Shown piece after piece: positions 19,810 to 29,223 of a stretch of 64,000 bases of DNA. The translations under genes and the position numbers were made by a program. Source of the stretch: Sulfitobacter sp. THAF37 (GTDB lineage Bacteria; Pseudomonadota; Alphaproteobacteria; Rhodobacterales; Rhodobacteraceae); NCBI RefSeq assembly GCF_009363555.1, contig NZ_CP045372.1, forward strand, positions 2,801,501-2,865,500, written 5' to 3'. Numbering within the stretch: the first letter of the stretch is position 1; the number at the start of each line of letters is the position of its first letter. A model generated the notes under the pieces. It saw only the letters and a program-made list of their open reading frames with translations, was not told the origin of the DNA and searched no databases.

Positions 19810-20565
19810 ATGCTAAATATCAAAAACCTGCACGTGAAACTGGAAGAAGAGGACAAGCAGATCCTCAAAGGCGTCGACCTGGAGGTCGAGGCAGGCAAGG
19901 TCCACGCGATCATGGGGCCGAACGGGTCCGGCAAGTCTACGCTGTCTTACGTGCTGTCCGGCAAGGATGGCTACGAGGTGACTGAGGGATCGGCCGAATT
20001 GCTGGGTACCGACCTTCTGGATCTGGACCCCGAAGAACGCGCGGCGGCGGGGCTGTTCCTGGCGTTTCAATACCCGGTCGAGATTCCCGGCGTTGGCAAC
20101 ATGACCTTTCTGCGGACCGCCGTGAACGCGCAGCGCAAGGCGCGCGGCGAAGAGGAGATCTCCGCCGCCGATTTCCTGAAAGAGGTGCGGGCCAAGGCAA
20201 AGGACCTCAAGATCGACGCCGACATGCTCAAGCGGCCCGTCAACATGGGCTTTTCCGGCGGCGAGAAGAAGCGCAACGAAATCCTGCAGATGGCCATGCT
20301 GGAGCCCAAGATGTGCATTCTGGACGAGACCGACTCGGGGCTGGACGTGGATGCGATGAAGCTGGTGGCGGACGGTGTGAACGCCCTGCGCAGCGAGGGG
20401 CGCGGCTTTCTTGTGATCACGCACTATCAGCGCCTGTTGAACCACATCAAGCCGGACGTGGTGCACATCATGTCGGATGGCCGCATCATCAAGACGGGCG
20501 GTCCCGAACTGGCGCTTGAAGTCGAGAACAACGGCTATGCCGATATTCTGTCCGAGGTGGCGTAA
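19810..20565 (+). CDS. sufC: Fe-S assembly ATPase SufC
   Basis: 251-aa ABC-type ATPase of the SufBCD complex. The start is placed at ATG 19810 (MLNIKNLHVKLEEEDKQ), as the open frame upstream overlaps sufB. Walker A is GPNGSGKST, the ABC signature is SGGEKKRNEIL, and Walker B with the D-loop is CILDETDSGLDVDA, as in SufC. A 95-bp gap separates it from sufB. Its stop overlaps the sufD start by one base. Confidence 0.96.
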   Translation: MLNIKNLHVKLEEEDKQILKGVDLEVEAGKVHAIMGPNGSGKSTLSYVLSGKDGYEVTEGSAELLGTDLLDLDPEERAAAGLFLAFQYPVEIPGVGNMTFLRTAVNAQRKARGEEEISAADFLKEVRAKAKDLKIDADMLKRPVNMGFSGGEKKRNEILQMAMLEPKMCILDETDSGLDVDAMKLVADGVNALRSEGRGFLVITHYQRLLNHIKPDVVHIMSDGRIIKTGGPELALEVENNGYADILSEVA

Positions 20566-21845
20566 TGGCGCAGGCAGCGGAAAAACCGAACCCCACCGAA
20601 ACGCGTCTCGCCGGGATGACCCTGCCGGGCAGGGGCTGGTCGGTCGCGGCGCGCGAGGATGCCTTGCGCCGGGTGCGCGACATGGGGCTGCCCGAGCGCC
20701 GGGACGAGTATTGGAAGTATACGCGCCCCGATACGCTTACTCAGCCCGACCCTGAACCGGCGGCTGTTTTTGAAAACGACGAGGCGCCGCTGTTTGATGC
20801 GATGGACCGGCTGAAGATCGTCTTTGTCGATGGGGTGTTCGACGCCGAAGCTTCGGACGATCTGAGCCTGGAAGGGATCGAAATCGAGCGTCTGGCGGAG
20901 GCCGACAGCGATCTGCACTGGGCGCGCGACCTATACGGCACGCTGGAACAAAACGGTCAGGCTCCGGTGGCACGGCCCCTTGCGGCGCTGAACACGGCTT
21001 TTGCCACGGACGGGGTGCTGATTCATGTGACCGGCAAGCCCGGCAAGCCGGTGAGCCTGATCTATCGTCACGAAGCGGAGACGTCGGACGCTGTCCTGCA
21101 CCATGTGGTGAAACTGGACGCGGGGGCGGAGCTGACGGTTCTGGAAAACGGTCCGGCGGCGGCGCGGTTCAACAAGGTGCTTGAAGTGGACGTGGCCGAT
21201 GGCGCGTCGTTCCACCACGTGCGCGCGCAGGGCCGCGACCACGAGCGGCGGGCGGCCACCCATATCTTTGCGCGGCTGGGCACGGAATCGACCTTCAAGA
21301 GCTTCACGCTGACCGTCAACGGTCTGCTCACGCGCAACGAATGCGTGATCGAGCTGACCGGCGACGACGCATCGGCCCATGTGGCCGGGGCCTGCGTCGG
21401 CGATGGGGCGTTTCACCACGACGACACGGTCTTTATCACCCATGACGCGGTGAACTGCGAAAGCCGTCAGGTGTTCAAGAAGGTGCTGCGCAACGGCGCA
21501 ACGGGTGTTTTCCAGGGCAAGATCCTGGTCAAGGCGGGGGCGCAGAAGACCGATGGCTACCAGATCAGCCAGTCGCTGCTCTTGGACGACGACAGCCAGT
21601 TCCTGGCCAAGCCTGAGCTGGAGATCTACGCCGACGATGTGGCCTGTTCGCACGGTTCGACTTCGGGCGCGATCGACGAGGACGCGCTGTTCTACCTGCG
21701 CTCGCGCGGGGTCCCGCTGGCCGAGGCGACGGACATGCTGACGCTGTCGTTCCTGGCCGAAGCCGTGGAGGAGATCGAGGCCGAGCCACTGCGCGACGAG
21801 ATCAACACGCGCATGGCTGCCTGGCTGGCCCGCCGCCGCGGCTGA
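20565..21845 (+). CDS. sufD: Fe-S scaffold subunit SufD
   Basis: 426-aa SufB/SufD-family protein. The C-terminal beta-helix and helical parts carry DASAHVAGACVGDGAFHHDD, VFQGKILVKAGAQKTDGYQ and SHGSTSGAIDEDALFYLRSR, typical of SufD. The N-terminal EYWKYTRPD motif is also characteristic. It overlaps sufC at TAATG and the next gene at TGATG, so the operon is tightly coupled. Confidence 0.93.
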   Translation: MAQAAEKPNPTETRLAGMTLPGRGWSVAAREDALRRVRDMGLPERRDEYWKYTRPDTLTQPDPEPAAVFENDEAPLFDAMDRLKIVFVDGVFDAEASDDLSLEGIEIERLAEADSDLHWARDLYGTLEQNGQAPVARPLAALNTAFATDGVLIHVTGKPGKPVSLIYRHEAETSDAVLHHVVKLDAGAELTVLENGPAAARFNKVLEVDVADGASFHHVRAQGRDHERRAATHIFARLGTESTFKSFTLTVNGLLTRNECVIELTGDDASAHVAGACVGDGAFHHDDTVFITHDAVNCESRQVFKKVLRNGATGVFQGKILVKAGAQKTDGYQISQSLLLDDDSQFLAKPELEIYADDVACSHGSTSGAIDEDALFYLRSRGVPLAEATDMLTLSFLAEAVEEIEAEPLRDEINTRMAAWLARRRG

Positions 21846-22336
21846 TGGCGGCGACACGCGATATCGTGGCCACCTACCGGGGGCCGGGTCAGGTTGTGCG
21901 GCGGTTGCTGGGTCAGGGCGCGCGCGAGGACCGGGCGCTGATCTACCTGATGGTCGGCTGCCTGCTGGTCTTTGTCGCGCAGACCCCGCGACTGGCCCGT
22001 GAGGCTCATGTCACCGGCGAGGATCTGGGCATGATGATGGGCGGGACGCTCATGGCCTGGCTCTTTATCGCGCCGCTGATCCTGTATGCGGTGGCGGGGC
22101 TGAGCCAGCTTCTGGGCCGCGCGCTGGGACGGGGGCCGGGCGGCTATGGCGCCCGGATTGCGTTGTTCTGGGCGCTGCTGGCGTCCACACCTCTCATGCT
22201 GCTGTGGGGTCTTACGGCGGGGTTCGTCGGCGAGGGGATCGAGCTGAACACCGTCGGGGCGATCTGGCTGGCGGTGTTTTTGTGGTTCTGGGCCGCGGGA
22301 TTTGGCGCCGCCGCCCGCGTGGAGCGTGGGCCATGA
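21845..22336 (+). CDS. YIP1-type membrane protein (first of two)
   Basis: 163-aa integral membrane protein with about four hydrophobic helices (LIYLMVGCLLVFVAQTP, LMAWLFIAPLILYAVAGL, FWALLASTPLMLLWGL, AIWLAVFLWFWAAGFG). It resembles the YIP1 family, but no catalytic or metal site is visible. Its ATG overlaps the sufD stop and its stop overlaps the next start (ATGA), so it is translated with the Fe-S machinery. Whether it takes part in Fe-S assembly is unknown. Confidence 0.72.
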   Translation: MAATRDIVATYRGPGQVVRRLLGQGAREDRALIYLMVGCLLVFVAQTPRLAREAHVTGEDLGMMMGGTLMAWLFIAPLILYAVAGLSQLLGRALGRGPGGYGARIALFWALLASTPLMLLWGLTAGFVGEGIELNTVGAIWLAVFLWFWAAGFGAAARVERGP

Positions 22337-22911
22337 ACCCGGCAATTGGACAGCTGGTGCAGACCAGCCTGCGCGCGCCCCGTGATGCGGCAGGGCAGAT
22401 CATGGCGCTTGGCCTGACGCGCGAAGTGCTCTGGACCGCGCTTGCGCTGGTCGCGATCTTCAACGCGGCGCTGCTGTATTTCATTTTTCAGACCTCCGAG
22501 ACCGCCCTTCCGGTGCCGGGTTATGCGGAGCGGCCGCTCGCGCTGTTCGTGATCATCGCGGGTATGATGGTGGTCTATGTGCACGCCATGTATTGGGCGG
22601 GCCGGATGCTGGGCGGGTCCGGCACGTTGAACGACCTTCTGGCGCTGGTGGTCTGGTTCCAGATGCTGCGCGCAGCGGCACAGCTGGTCATCATGGTGGT
22701 GTCGCTGGCGCTGCCGGCCGCCGGGCTTCTGCTGTCGCTGGGCGTGGCGATCCTGGGTGTCTGGATCTTCCTGAACTTCGTGACCGCGGGGCTGCGGCTG
22801 GCCTCGGTCTGGCAGGCGCTGGCTGTGCTCATCGCCGCCGCGGTGGGTCTGATCCTTGGCCTCGGCCTTCTGTTGACGTTAATCGGGCTCGCAGCCCAGG
22901 GAGCCACGTGA
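22333..22911 (+). CDS. YIP1-type membrane protein (second of two)
   Basis: 192-aa membrane protein starting at ATG 22333 inside the stop of the previous gene. Helices appear at VLWTALALVAIFNAALLYFI, LALFVIIAGMMVVYVHAMY, LVIMVVSLALPAAGLLLSL and near the C-terminus (ALAVLIAAAVGLILGLGLL). It has the YIP1-like order and probably forms a pair with its neighbour. It overlaps sufS by one base (TGATG). Function is unknown. Confidence 0.75.
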   Translation: MNPAIGQLVQTSLRAPRDAAGQIMALGLTREVLWTALALVAIFNAALLYFIFQTSETALPVPGYAERPLALFVIIAGMMVVYVHAMYWAGRMLGGSGTLNDLLALVVWFQMLRAAAQLVIMVVSLALPAAGLLLSLGVAILGVWIFLNFVTAGLRLASVWQALAVLIAAAVGLILGLGLLLTLIGLAAQGAT

Positions 22912-24131
22912 TGTATGATGTGAACGCGATCCGCCAGGACTTTCCGATCCTCGCCCGCGAGGTCAACGGCAAGCCGCTGGTCTACCTCGACAACGGCGCT
23001 TCGGCGCAGAAACCCCAGGCGGTGATCGACGCGGTCACGCAGGCCTATTCGATGGAATACGCCAATGTGCACAGGGGCTTGCATTACCTGTCCAACCTTG
23101 CGACCGACAAATACGAGGCCGTGCGCGGGACGGTGGCGCGTTTCCTCAATGCCGGGTCCGAAGACGAGATCGTGCTGAATTCGGGCACCACCGAGGGGAT
23201 CAATCTGGTCGCCTATGGCTGGGCCATGCCGCGCATGGAGGCAGGTGACGAGATCGTGCTGAGCGTGATGGAGCATCACGCCAATATCGTGCCCTGGCAT
23301 TTCCTGCGCGAACGGCAGGGTGTGAAACTGAAATGGGTAGATACCGACAGCACCGGCGCGCTGGACCCGCAGGCGGTCATCGACGCGATCGGCCCCCGGA
23401 CCAAGCTGGTGGCGATCACGCATCTGTCCAACGTCCTGGGCACCAAGGTGGACATCAAGGCGATCACCCAGGCCGCCCATGCCAGGGGGGTCGCCGTGCT
23501 GGTCGACGGATCCCAGGCTGCCGTGCATATGCCGGTCGACATGCAGGACCTCGGCTGCGATTTCTACGCGATCACGGGTCACAAGCTTTACGGCCCGTCG
23601 GGATCGGGCGCGATCTATATCCGCAAGGAACGGCTGGCGGAAATGCGCCCCTTTATCGGTGGCGGCGACATGATCCGCGAGGTCAGCAAGGATGCCGTGA
23701 CCTACGCCGATCCCCCGATGAAGTTCGAAGCGGGCACCCCCGGCATCGTGCAGACCATCGGGCTGGGCGTGGCGCTGGACTACATGACGGCGCTGGGGAT
23801 GGAGAACATCGCCGCCCACGAGGACAATCTGCGCGACTACGCGGTGTCGAAACTGGGCGGTCTGAACTGGTTGCAGGTGCAGGGCACGACACCGGACAAG
23901 GCCGCGATCTTCAGCTTTACGCTGGACGGGGCGGCCCATGCCCATGACATCTCGACCATTCTCGACAAGAAGGGCGTGGCGGTCAGGGCGGGGCATCACT
24001 GTGCCGGGCCCCTGATGGATCACCTTGGTCTGACCGCGACCTGCAGGGCGTCCTTCGGGCTCTATAACACGACGCAGGAAGTCGATGTGCTGGTCGAGGC
24101 GCTTGAGCTGGCACACGACCTGTTTGCCTGA
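22911..24131 (+). CDS. sufS: Cysteine desulfurase SufS
   Basis: 406-aa group II cysteine desulfurase, the sulfur donor for SufBCD. The start MYDVNAIRQDFPIL is chosen by family alignment and by the overlap with the preceding stop. The PLP lysine is in AITGHKLYGPSG. The family's HHANIVPWHFL block is present. The reactive cysteine lies in the C-terminal GHHCAGPLMDHLG/TCRASFG region. No sufE or sufU partner is in the window. A hairpin terminator follows. Confidence 0.95.
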   Translation: MYDVNAIRQDFPILAREVNGKPLVYLDNGASAQKPQAVIDAVTQAYSMEYANVHRGLHYLSNLATDKYEAVRGTVARFLNAGSEDEIVLNSGTTEGINLVAYGWAMPRMEAGDEIVLSVMEHHANIVPWHFLRERQGVKLKWVDTDSTGALDPQAVIDAIGPRTKLVAITHLSNVLGTKVDIKAITQAAHARGVAVLVDGSQAAVHMPVDMQDLGCDFYAITGHKLYGPSGSGAIYIRKERLAEMRPFIGGGDMIREVSKDAVTYADPPMKFEAGTPGIVQTIGLGVALDYMTALGMENIAAHEDNLRDYAVSKLGGLNWLQVQGTTPDKAAIFSFTLDGAAHAHDISTILDKKGVAVRAGHHCAGPLMDHLGLTATCRASFGLYNTTQEVDVLVEALELAHDLFA

Positions 24132-24153
24132 TCCCGGGGATTACTCCCCGGGA
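24132..24153. terminator. Hairpin after sufS
   Basis: TCCCGGGGA-TTAC-TCCCCGGGA, a perfect 9-bp stem with a 4-nt loop, starting one base after the sufS stop and before the convergent peroxidase gene. No T-run follows on either strand, so termination may be partial or factor-assisted. Confidence 0.6.
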
Positions 24154-24167
24154 CCTGACGCATCGTA

Positions 24168-25694
24168 TCACGCGCTTGGCGTATTCGCCTTCCAGGCCGC
24201 TTCGGTCGGCCCGCAGCGCAGGTGTTTGGCAAAGGGCACATCGCCGTAGTGCTTTTCGACAAAGGCGATGATGCCCGCCAGCACGCTTTCGTTGCCGCCA
24301 AACCCGTGCCACGGCGCGAAATGCGGCACATGGTAGACGCTGGCCTTGTCGCGTTTCAACAGGTTGGCAAAGACACCCGCGACCAGGGTGCCGCCGACGC
24401 CGGTCAGCTTGCCGCCGCCGAACTCTTCGGCCTCCTGCAGGCAATAGAACCACAGCGGAGTCTTCTTGAACCCCTTGTGCTTCAGCGTGTCGGGCACCTC
24501 GGGGCGTTTGTCGATGTCGAAATGCGCCGCCGCCATCTGCCCGCTGGCCAGCTCGTAGGTATAGCGGTCGCGGATCATGTTGCGCAGGGCGAGGTTGCGG
24601 GACTGATCCAGCGTCAGGGTGTGGTCGATATCCTTGAGGTGAATCCGGTCATGAACGAAGGGCAGGTTGAGCAGCGGCAGCCCCAGCCCGGTGCCCACGG
24701 GACGCGCGTGCTGGTGCGTGCCCCCGCCCGTCATATGGAACATCAGATCGTAATCCATATTGGCGCTCTCGGGCCGGGGGCCGAAGCCGAGCGTGGCAAA
24801 AAGACCCAGCGGATCGCCGTCCTTGCGCAGCTTGTACTGAAACTGCGTCGTGGCATGGCCGAACCGGTAGGCCGCCCCGTTGAATTCCACCGGCATCACC
24901 GGTGCCATCGGGGGCAGCACATCGTGATGCCAGGCCGCGTCGAGACAGGCCTGATCCACAAAGGCCGGCAGCATCTCGTGCCAGACGATGTACTGGTAAT
25001 GCAGCCGGATAAAGCGGCGGACCTGCTCGAAATCCTCCAGCGATGGCACCACGTGGTCTTTCCAGACCTCCGCATCCATCCCGGCCATCGCACAGGCCTT
25101 GATGTCCTTGGCCTTGTCGCCGTCCTGCTGCCGATAGGTCATCAGGATATTGTGCAGCCGGATGAAAATGCTCTGGATCTGGGCCACGATCACGTTCTCG
25201 TCGTTGCGCGGATCGCCGATCAGCGCCTTGCCCGAACAGGTCCGCGCGAGGTCGAGATGGTTTTCCTCCCGCCCGAACATCAGGAATTGCTCTGCCGCGC
25301 CGTTGCCGTAGAGATGCGGCGAGGCTTCGGGCCCCGCGCCATAGACGCAGTCGAGGTCGAGGTTCGGTGTCCGCACGTTGGCAATGGTCGCCGGATCAAT
25401 GCGGGACCCCAGCGCGCTGGTGGCATCCAGCGTGATGTCGTGATCGACGAACTGCCCCAGAAAGGTCATCCCGGCCTCTGCCGGCCCGTCGGTCTGTTCA
25501 TCCTTGCCCATCGTCACCGACAGGTCCGTGAGCGCGTCGATCACGTCGGCGTGGCTGATGTTGTCGATATGCACCGGGTTGCGCTTGAGCATCCGGTCGA
25601 GCACGCGGGGAAAGACCGCATTGGGCCCGCTGCCCTCAAGGCATGTCTTTGCGAGTTGATCGAGCCGTGACAGCCCGTGATATTGCTTGGTCAT
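24168..25694 (-). CDS. Animal-type heme peroxidase family protein
   Basis: 508-aa protein of the animal heme peroxidase (myeloperoxidase/peroxinectin) superfamily. The distal-side motif TFLGQFVDHDITLD contains the distal His. The conserved ALIGDPRNDENVIVAQ follows, and the proximal-side segment is AAYRFGHATTQFQY. No classic signal peptide is visible, so export, if any, would be leaderless. It is convergent with sufS and lies upstream of a tRNA-Arg gene. The substrate is unknown; the family oxidises halides or organic donors with H2O2. Confidence 0.85.
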   Translation of the reverse strand: MTKQYHGLSRLDQLAKTCLEGSGPNAVFPRVLDRMLKRNPVHIDNISHADVIDALTDLSVTMGKDEQTDGPAEAGMTFLGQFVDHDITLDATSALGSRIDPATIANVRTPNLDLDCVYGAGPEASPHLYGNGAAEQFLMFGREENHLDLARTCSGKALIGDPRNDENVIVAQIQSIFIRLHNILMTYRQQDGDKAKDIKACAMAGMDAEVWKDHVVPSLEDFEQVRRFIRLHYQYIVWHEMLPAFVDQACLDAAWHHDVLPPMAPVMPVEFNGAAYRFGHATTQFQYKLRKDGDPLGLFATLGFGPRPESANMDYDLMFHMTGGGTHQHARPVGTGLGLPLLNLPFVHDRIHLKDIDHTLTLDQSRNLALRNMIRDRYTYELASGQMAAAHFDIDKRPEVPDTLKHKGFKKTPLWFYCLQEAEEFGGGKLTGVGGTLVAGVFANLLKRDKASVYHVPHFAPWHGFGGNESVLAGIIAFVEKHYGDVPFAKHLRCGPTEAAWKANTPSA

Positions 25695-25856
25695 TTCAAT
25701 CTCCTGGTTACGTCAAATTTTTGGAACAAAATGGCACTGGCTACGAAATTCCCTTAATGCGGGTATCATGCGCCCAAGCGGACCTGTGCATAAGTCCGGA
25801 AAACCATACCCGAGGGCATTGCGGGGGCAGGGGGGCTTATGTATAGGAACTGCAGT

Positions 25857-25933
<77 letters not shown>

Positions 25934-26214
25934 CTCACCGCCGCCGACAGCTTGTTCTTGCCGGGATGGACAGGTCCGCATCCGCCGTTTCCCGGCAGGC
26001 TTTGCCGAAGTCCCACGGAATGTCAGAACGCCGACCCTGGTCGGCTCGGTGCGTGATTCAACCTGCGGCGTCCCGGGTCCAGAGAGCGGCGGTCGAACAA
26101 GGGATTGGAGAAGGGGCGGATGCCGCTGTCCTTCGGGCGCGCGGCCGTGTCCGCCCGCAGACGGTATTGTCTGCGTGATTTCGGTGCCGCATCAATGGCG
26201 CGCGCGCCTGCAGG

Positions 26215-28296
26215 TCAGAGGGACAGAAAGTCAGTCCAGGTTGCAATGCTGTCATCAAGCGTTTCTTCCGCGCCGAGAATGACGTTTTCGCCCAGTTCCA
26301 GGTCGGTCACATCCGCAAAACGCAGACGCGCGATCAGATCTCCGTCCACTTCCAGACGAACGTGTCTTTCCCTTTGATCGAAGGTGACAACCGCAGTTTC
26401 GCCGAAGCCGTAGAGCGCAATGATGTCCTCTGCGGCGTCAAAATCCTTGACCGCGTCATAGCTGCTGCTCTCGGGTCCGAAAATGAAAACATCGGTCCCC
26501 TCGCCACCGGACAGACGGTCGCGTTCGTTGCCGCCGACCAGGATATCATCGCCGATGTTGCCGATAAGCTGGTCATTGCCGTCGCCGCCGATCAGCACGT
26601 CATTGTCGGCGTTGCCCTTGAGCCTGTCATTGCCCGCTTCGCCCATCAGCATGTCAGCCCCGCGACCACCATATAGCTTGTCGTTGCCGCTGCCACCTTC
26701 GATCTGATCTTCGCCGCCGCGCCCGCGCACATGGTCGCGTCCGGCACCGGCGATGACAAGCCCGCCATTCGTATCGCAAACCAGTTCATCGTTTCCACCG
26801 CGCGTGAACAAGGCGTCCCACCGGATCTGCCCCGCCTCGGCCACCTTCTCTCCCACTTCCAGACCACGCAGGTTGCCGTCCATGATGTGGATGCCGCCGT
26901 ACAAGCGACTGATCCCCGCTTCCTGTGCTGCTTCGGTCAGGGTTTCCCATTGCAGGACGACAGGATCTTCGCCGATCCATGTCTCGAACGTCAGATCGGT
27001 GGCGACGTATTGTCCCAGAAGGTCAATCCCCCCGGCGTGGTCCAGATCGTAATTTCCATAGCTTTCGCCATCGTAGTAGACGTCCGATCCGACGAAGGCG
27101 GCGATGGTCTTCGCAGCCGCCATCGAGAACGTGGAGTGACCCGAGACGAATTCAGGGAACGGCGGCGTGACAAAGGTCACGTTCTGATAGGGTTGCCAGA
27201 ATTGTCCCAGGATCGTTTCTGTCCCGTGCTCGGGCCCACCCCAGGCCTCGATCTCCTGATCGAAATAGAGATCACGGATCGCCGACTGGGGGCGAATGAA
27301 GTTGTAATAGTACTTTGCTTCCCAGGTCGCGATGCCCGCATCGAACACCGCAGTGTTCAAGGCAAAGAACATCTTGGCGTCCTCGTCGATGCCGTGACCT
27401 TCACGCAGGGCGATGTCCTGGGCAATCTGGTTCCAGTGACCGGGAGGCGATTCCGTGCGCGGTCCGTCGGCCCAGAATTCCGCGATCACCTTGCCGCGAT
27501 TGTCCAGGTTGGCGCTGTAGTCGACCACTTCGGTAAACTGGTCGCGGTAGGCCTGGTCACCGGTCGTGACGTTGCCCCGACCGTCGACATATTCACTGAA
27601 GTCGCCCAATTTCGGCGGTGCCGGGGGCCGGAAAACAGACATGTCGGAGCCAAGCGCGAAGGAGTCGACGCTGCCCCAATGCGGCGCAAGTGCGACCTGA
27701 TCCGTGTAGGTGCTGGGGTCGTCGTTGTCGAAGATCGGAATGCCTTCGTCGTTGACGAGCGTTCCGTTTGGCACGCGCAGGGGCTGCCAGCTGTTCGGGT
27801 CGAAATCCGCACCACCCGGCGCATTGGCGGCATCCGGATCAGGTGAATTGACCGGGGTATACCCTGTGGTGTCGGCAAATCCGTTCTCGGCGTTGGAGCC
27901 GTCGCCGACCCGAGCCGCCAGCACGTTCGCGGCCGCCAGATTGCCGATCGCCGCGCCGCTGCCAGTCCCTGTGGCCGTGTCTTCGGTATCGTAGCCGAGC
28001 GTGTTCATGAAGGCGTCGAAAGTCGCGGTATGCTCGGGAAACAACGTCGCGAGCATTCGGTACGAGGCAAAGCTCACGGCCTCGGCCTTGACCGCTTCGG
28101 TGATCAGGCCCGGGTCAATGGTGATCTCGGAATAATAGCCGTAAGCGTCGTCATCGAACGCCGCGAAAGCGTCGTAGACGGCGGCGGATTGCAGGTGAAG
28201 CTGATAGGTCGTCGACGTCGGTTTCGCCCCGCCGTCGCGGATCGCTTCAAGCATGAGCTCGTTCCATTGCGAAACGAGGGATTGTTGATTTGGCAT
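26215..28296 (-). CDS. Vanadium-dependent haloperoxidase with C-terminal RTX repeats
   Basis: 693 aa, start at ATG 28296 after AAGGAG. The N-terminal ~490 residues form a vanadium haloperoxidase/PAP2-like domain with all three vanadate-binding motifs. These are K-x6-RP as KYYYNFIRP, a PSGH-like motif as EFVSGHSTFS (His387), and SR-x5-H as SRLYGGIH (His470). Residues about 510-605 hold roughly ten glycine/aspartate nonapeptides (such as GGSGNDKLY and GGDGNDQLI), the calcium-binding RTX repeats of type I secreted proteins. There is no N-terminal signal, so extracellular export by a type I system is inferred. It probably oxidises bromide or chloride with H2O2. No T1SS genes are nearby. Confidence 0.88.
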   Translation of the reverse strand: MPNQQSLVSQWNELMLEAIRDGGAKPTSTTYQLHLQSAAVYDAFAAFDDDAYGYYSEITIDPGLITEAVKAEAVSFASYRMLATLFPEHTATFDAFMNTLGYDTEDTATGTGSGAAIGNLAAANVLAARVGDGSNAENGFADTTGYTPVNSPDPDAANAPGGADFDPNSWQPLRVPNGTLVNDEGIPIFDNDDPSTYTDQVALAPHWGSVDSFALGSDMSVFRPPAPPKLGDFSEYVDGRGNVTTGDQAYRDQFTEVVDYSANLDNRGKVIAEFWADGPRTESPPGHWNQIAQDIALREGHGIDEDAKMFFALNTAVFDAGIATWEAKYYYNFIRPQSAIRDLYFDQEIEAWGGPEHGTETILGQFWQPYQNVTFVTPPFPEFVSGHSTFSMAAAKTIAAFVGSDVYYDGESYGNYDLDHAGGIDLLGQYVATDLTFETWIGEDPVVLQWETLTEAAQEAGISRLYGGIHIMDGNLRGLEVGEKVAEAGQIRWDALFTRGGNDELVCDTNGGLVIAGAGRDHVRGRGGEDQIEGGSGNDKLYGGRGADMLMGEAGNDRLKGNADNDVLIGGDGNDQLIGNIGDDILVGGNERDRLSGGEGTDVFIFGPESSSYDAVKDFDAAEDIIALYGFGETAVVTFDQRERHVRLEVDGDLIARLRFADVTDLELGENVILGAEETLDDSIATWTDFLSL

Positions 28297-28538
28297 CGCG
28301 CGGGGCTCCTTATGCGGTCAAAGGGTGACACTCATTTACGGAGACACGACATCTCAGCTGAACAGGCCGACCCACTGTTGTCTGATTACATTCAGTCTTC
28401 ACAAGAAAGTGAAGAGCCCGCTATCCCCATTTGGGTACTGATGTCGAGTGCGCGAATTTCTGAGTGGAATTAAACGATTGCCATGCCCTGACGCGGATGG
28501 CTCTGGCGCCGGTGCCACAGGAATTGTGGCGCCCGGGC

Positions 28539-29024
28539 CTAGAACATCCCCATACTCAGCCCGGCCCCCAGCGCCGCGCCAAGCTCACGGCACCTGGCCA
28601 GTTCGTCCTCCGGGATCGTCTTGTCGGCGAGTATCTCTTCGGGGCTTTGGGCATGTGTGCAGACGATCATCGGCTCCTGCACCTCTTTCAACCGCCAGCC
28701 CTGCGCGATGCGCGCGGTCTGGCGGACCGCGTTTTCGCCGTCGGACCCGGCGCACACCATCTGGGCATAGGGCCGCCCCTCGATCCGGCCCAGAACCGGG
28801 TAATAGCTGCGGTCGAAGAAATCCTTCATCACACCGGCGATGGCCGCCAGGTTTTCCGGTGCGCAGAAGATGTAGCCATCGGCGTCCAGCAGGTCGTCCG
28901 GCCCCGCATCCGCCGCGGCCAGCAGCCTGGTCTTGATTTCCTCGCGCGCGGCTTTTGCCGCCGCCTCGGCCATCTGACGGCTGCCGCCGGTTTTAGAGTG
29001 ATAGACGACAAGCAAGGTCGGCAT
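28539..29024 (-). CDS. Flavodoxin/NAD(P)H-dependent oxidoreductase family protein
   Basis: 161-aa flavodoxin-fold protein. The start is set at ATG 29024 (MPTLLVVYHSKTGGSRQMAE), which is preceded by AAAGG. The open frame upstream lacks family similarity. The N-terminal YHSKTGGSRQMA loop is the FMN phosphate-binding motif, and YIFCAPENLAAIAGVMKDFF matches the second flavin loop. The redox partner is unknown. It is divergent from the Anbu operon. Confidence 0.83.
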   Translation of the reverse strand: MPTLLVVYHSKTGGSRQMAEAAAKAAREEIKTRLLAAADAGPDDLLDADGYIFCAPENLAAIAGVMKDFFDRSYYPVLGRIEGRPYAQMVCAGSDGENAVRQTARIAQGWRLKEVQEPMIVCTHAQSPEEILADKTIPEDELARCRELGAALGAGLSMGMF

Positions 29025-29223
29025 GGAACACCTTTCGATGCTGGTTCTGGCCAAAGGCTGATCCGTCTCGCGCCGGGGTGCAACCTGAAACCGGGCGCGG
29101 CGCGCCGGATCGGTCGCCTGTTTTGTAGGCACTTCTTCAGAAATGATCGGTAATTGGGCGGGGTTGCCGGACTCTGATGCGGTCAACGATTGCTGCAAGG
29201 CCGCTTTGACCTATCCTACATGC

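Noticed and set aside
26156..26175. Hairpin CGCAGAC-GGTATT-GTCTGCG as terminator of tRNA-Arg
   Set aside because: It is more than 200 bp after the tRNA and has no T-run on either strand, so it is not supported as a terminator.
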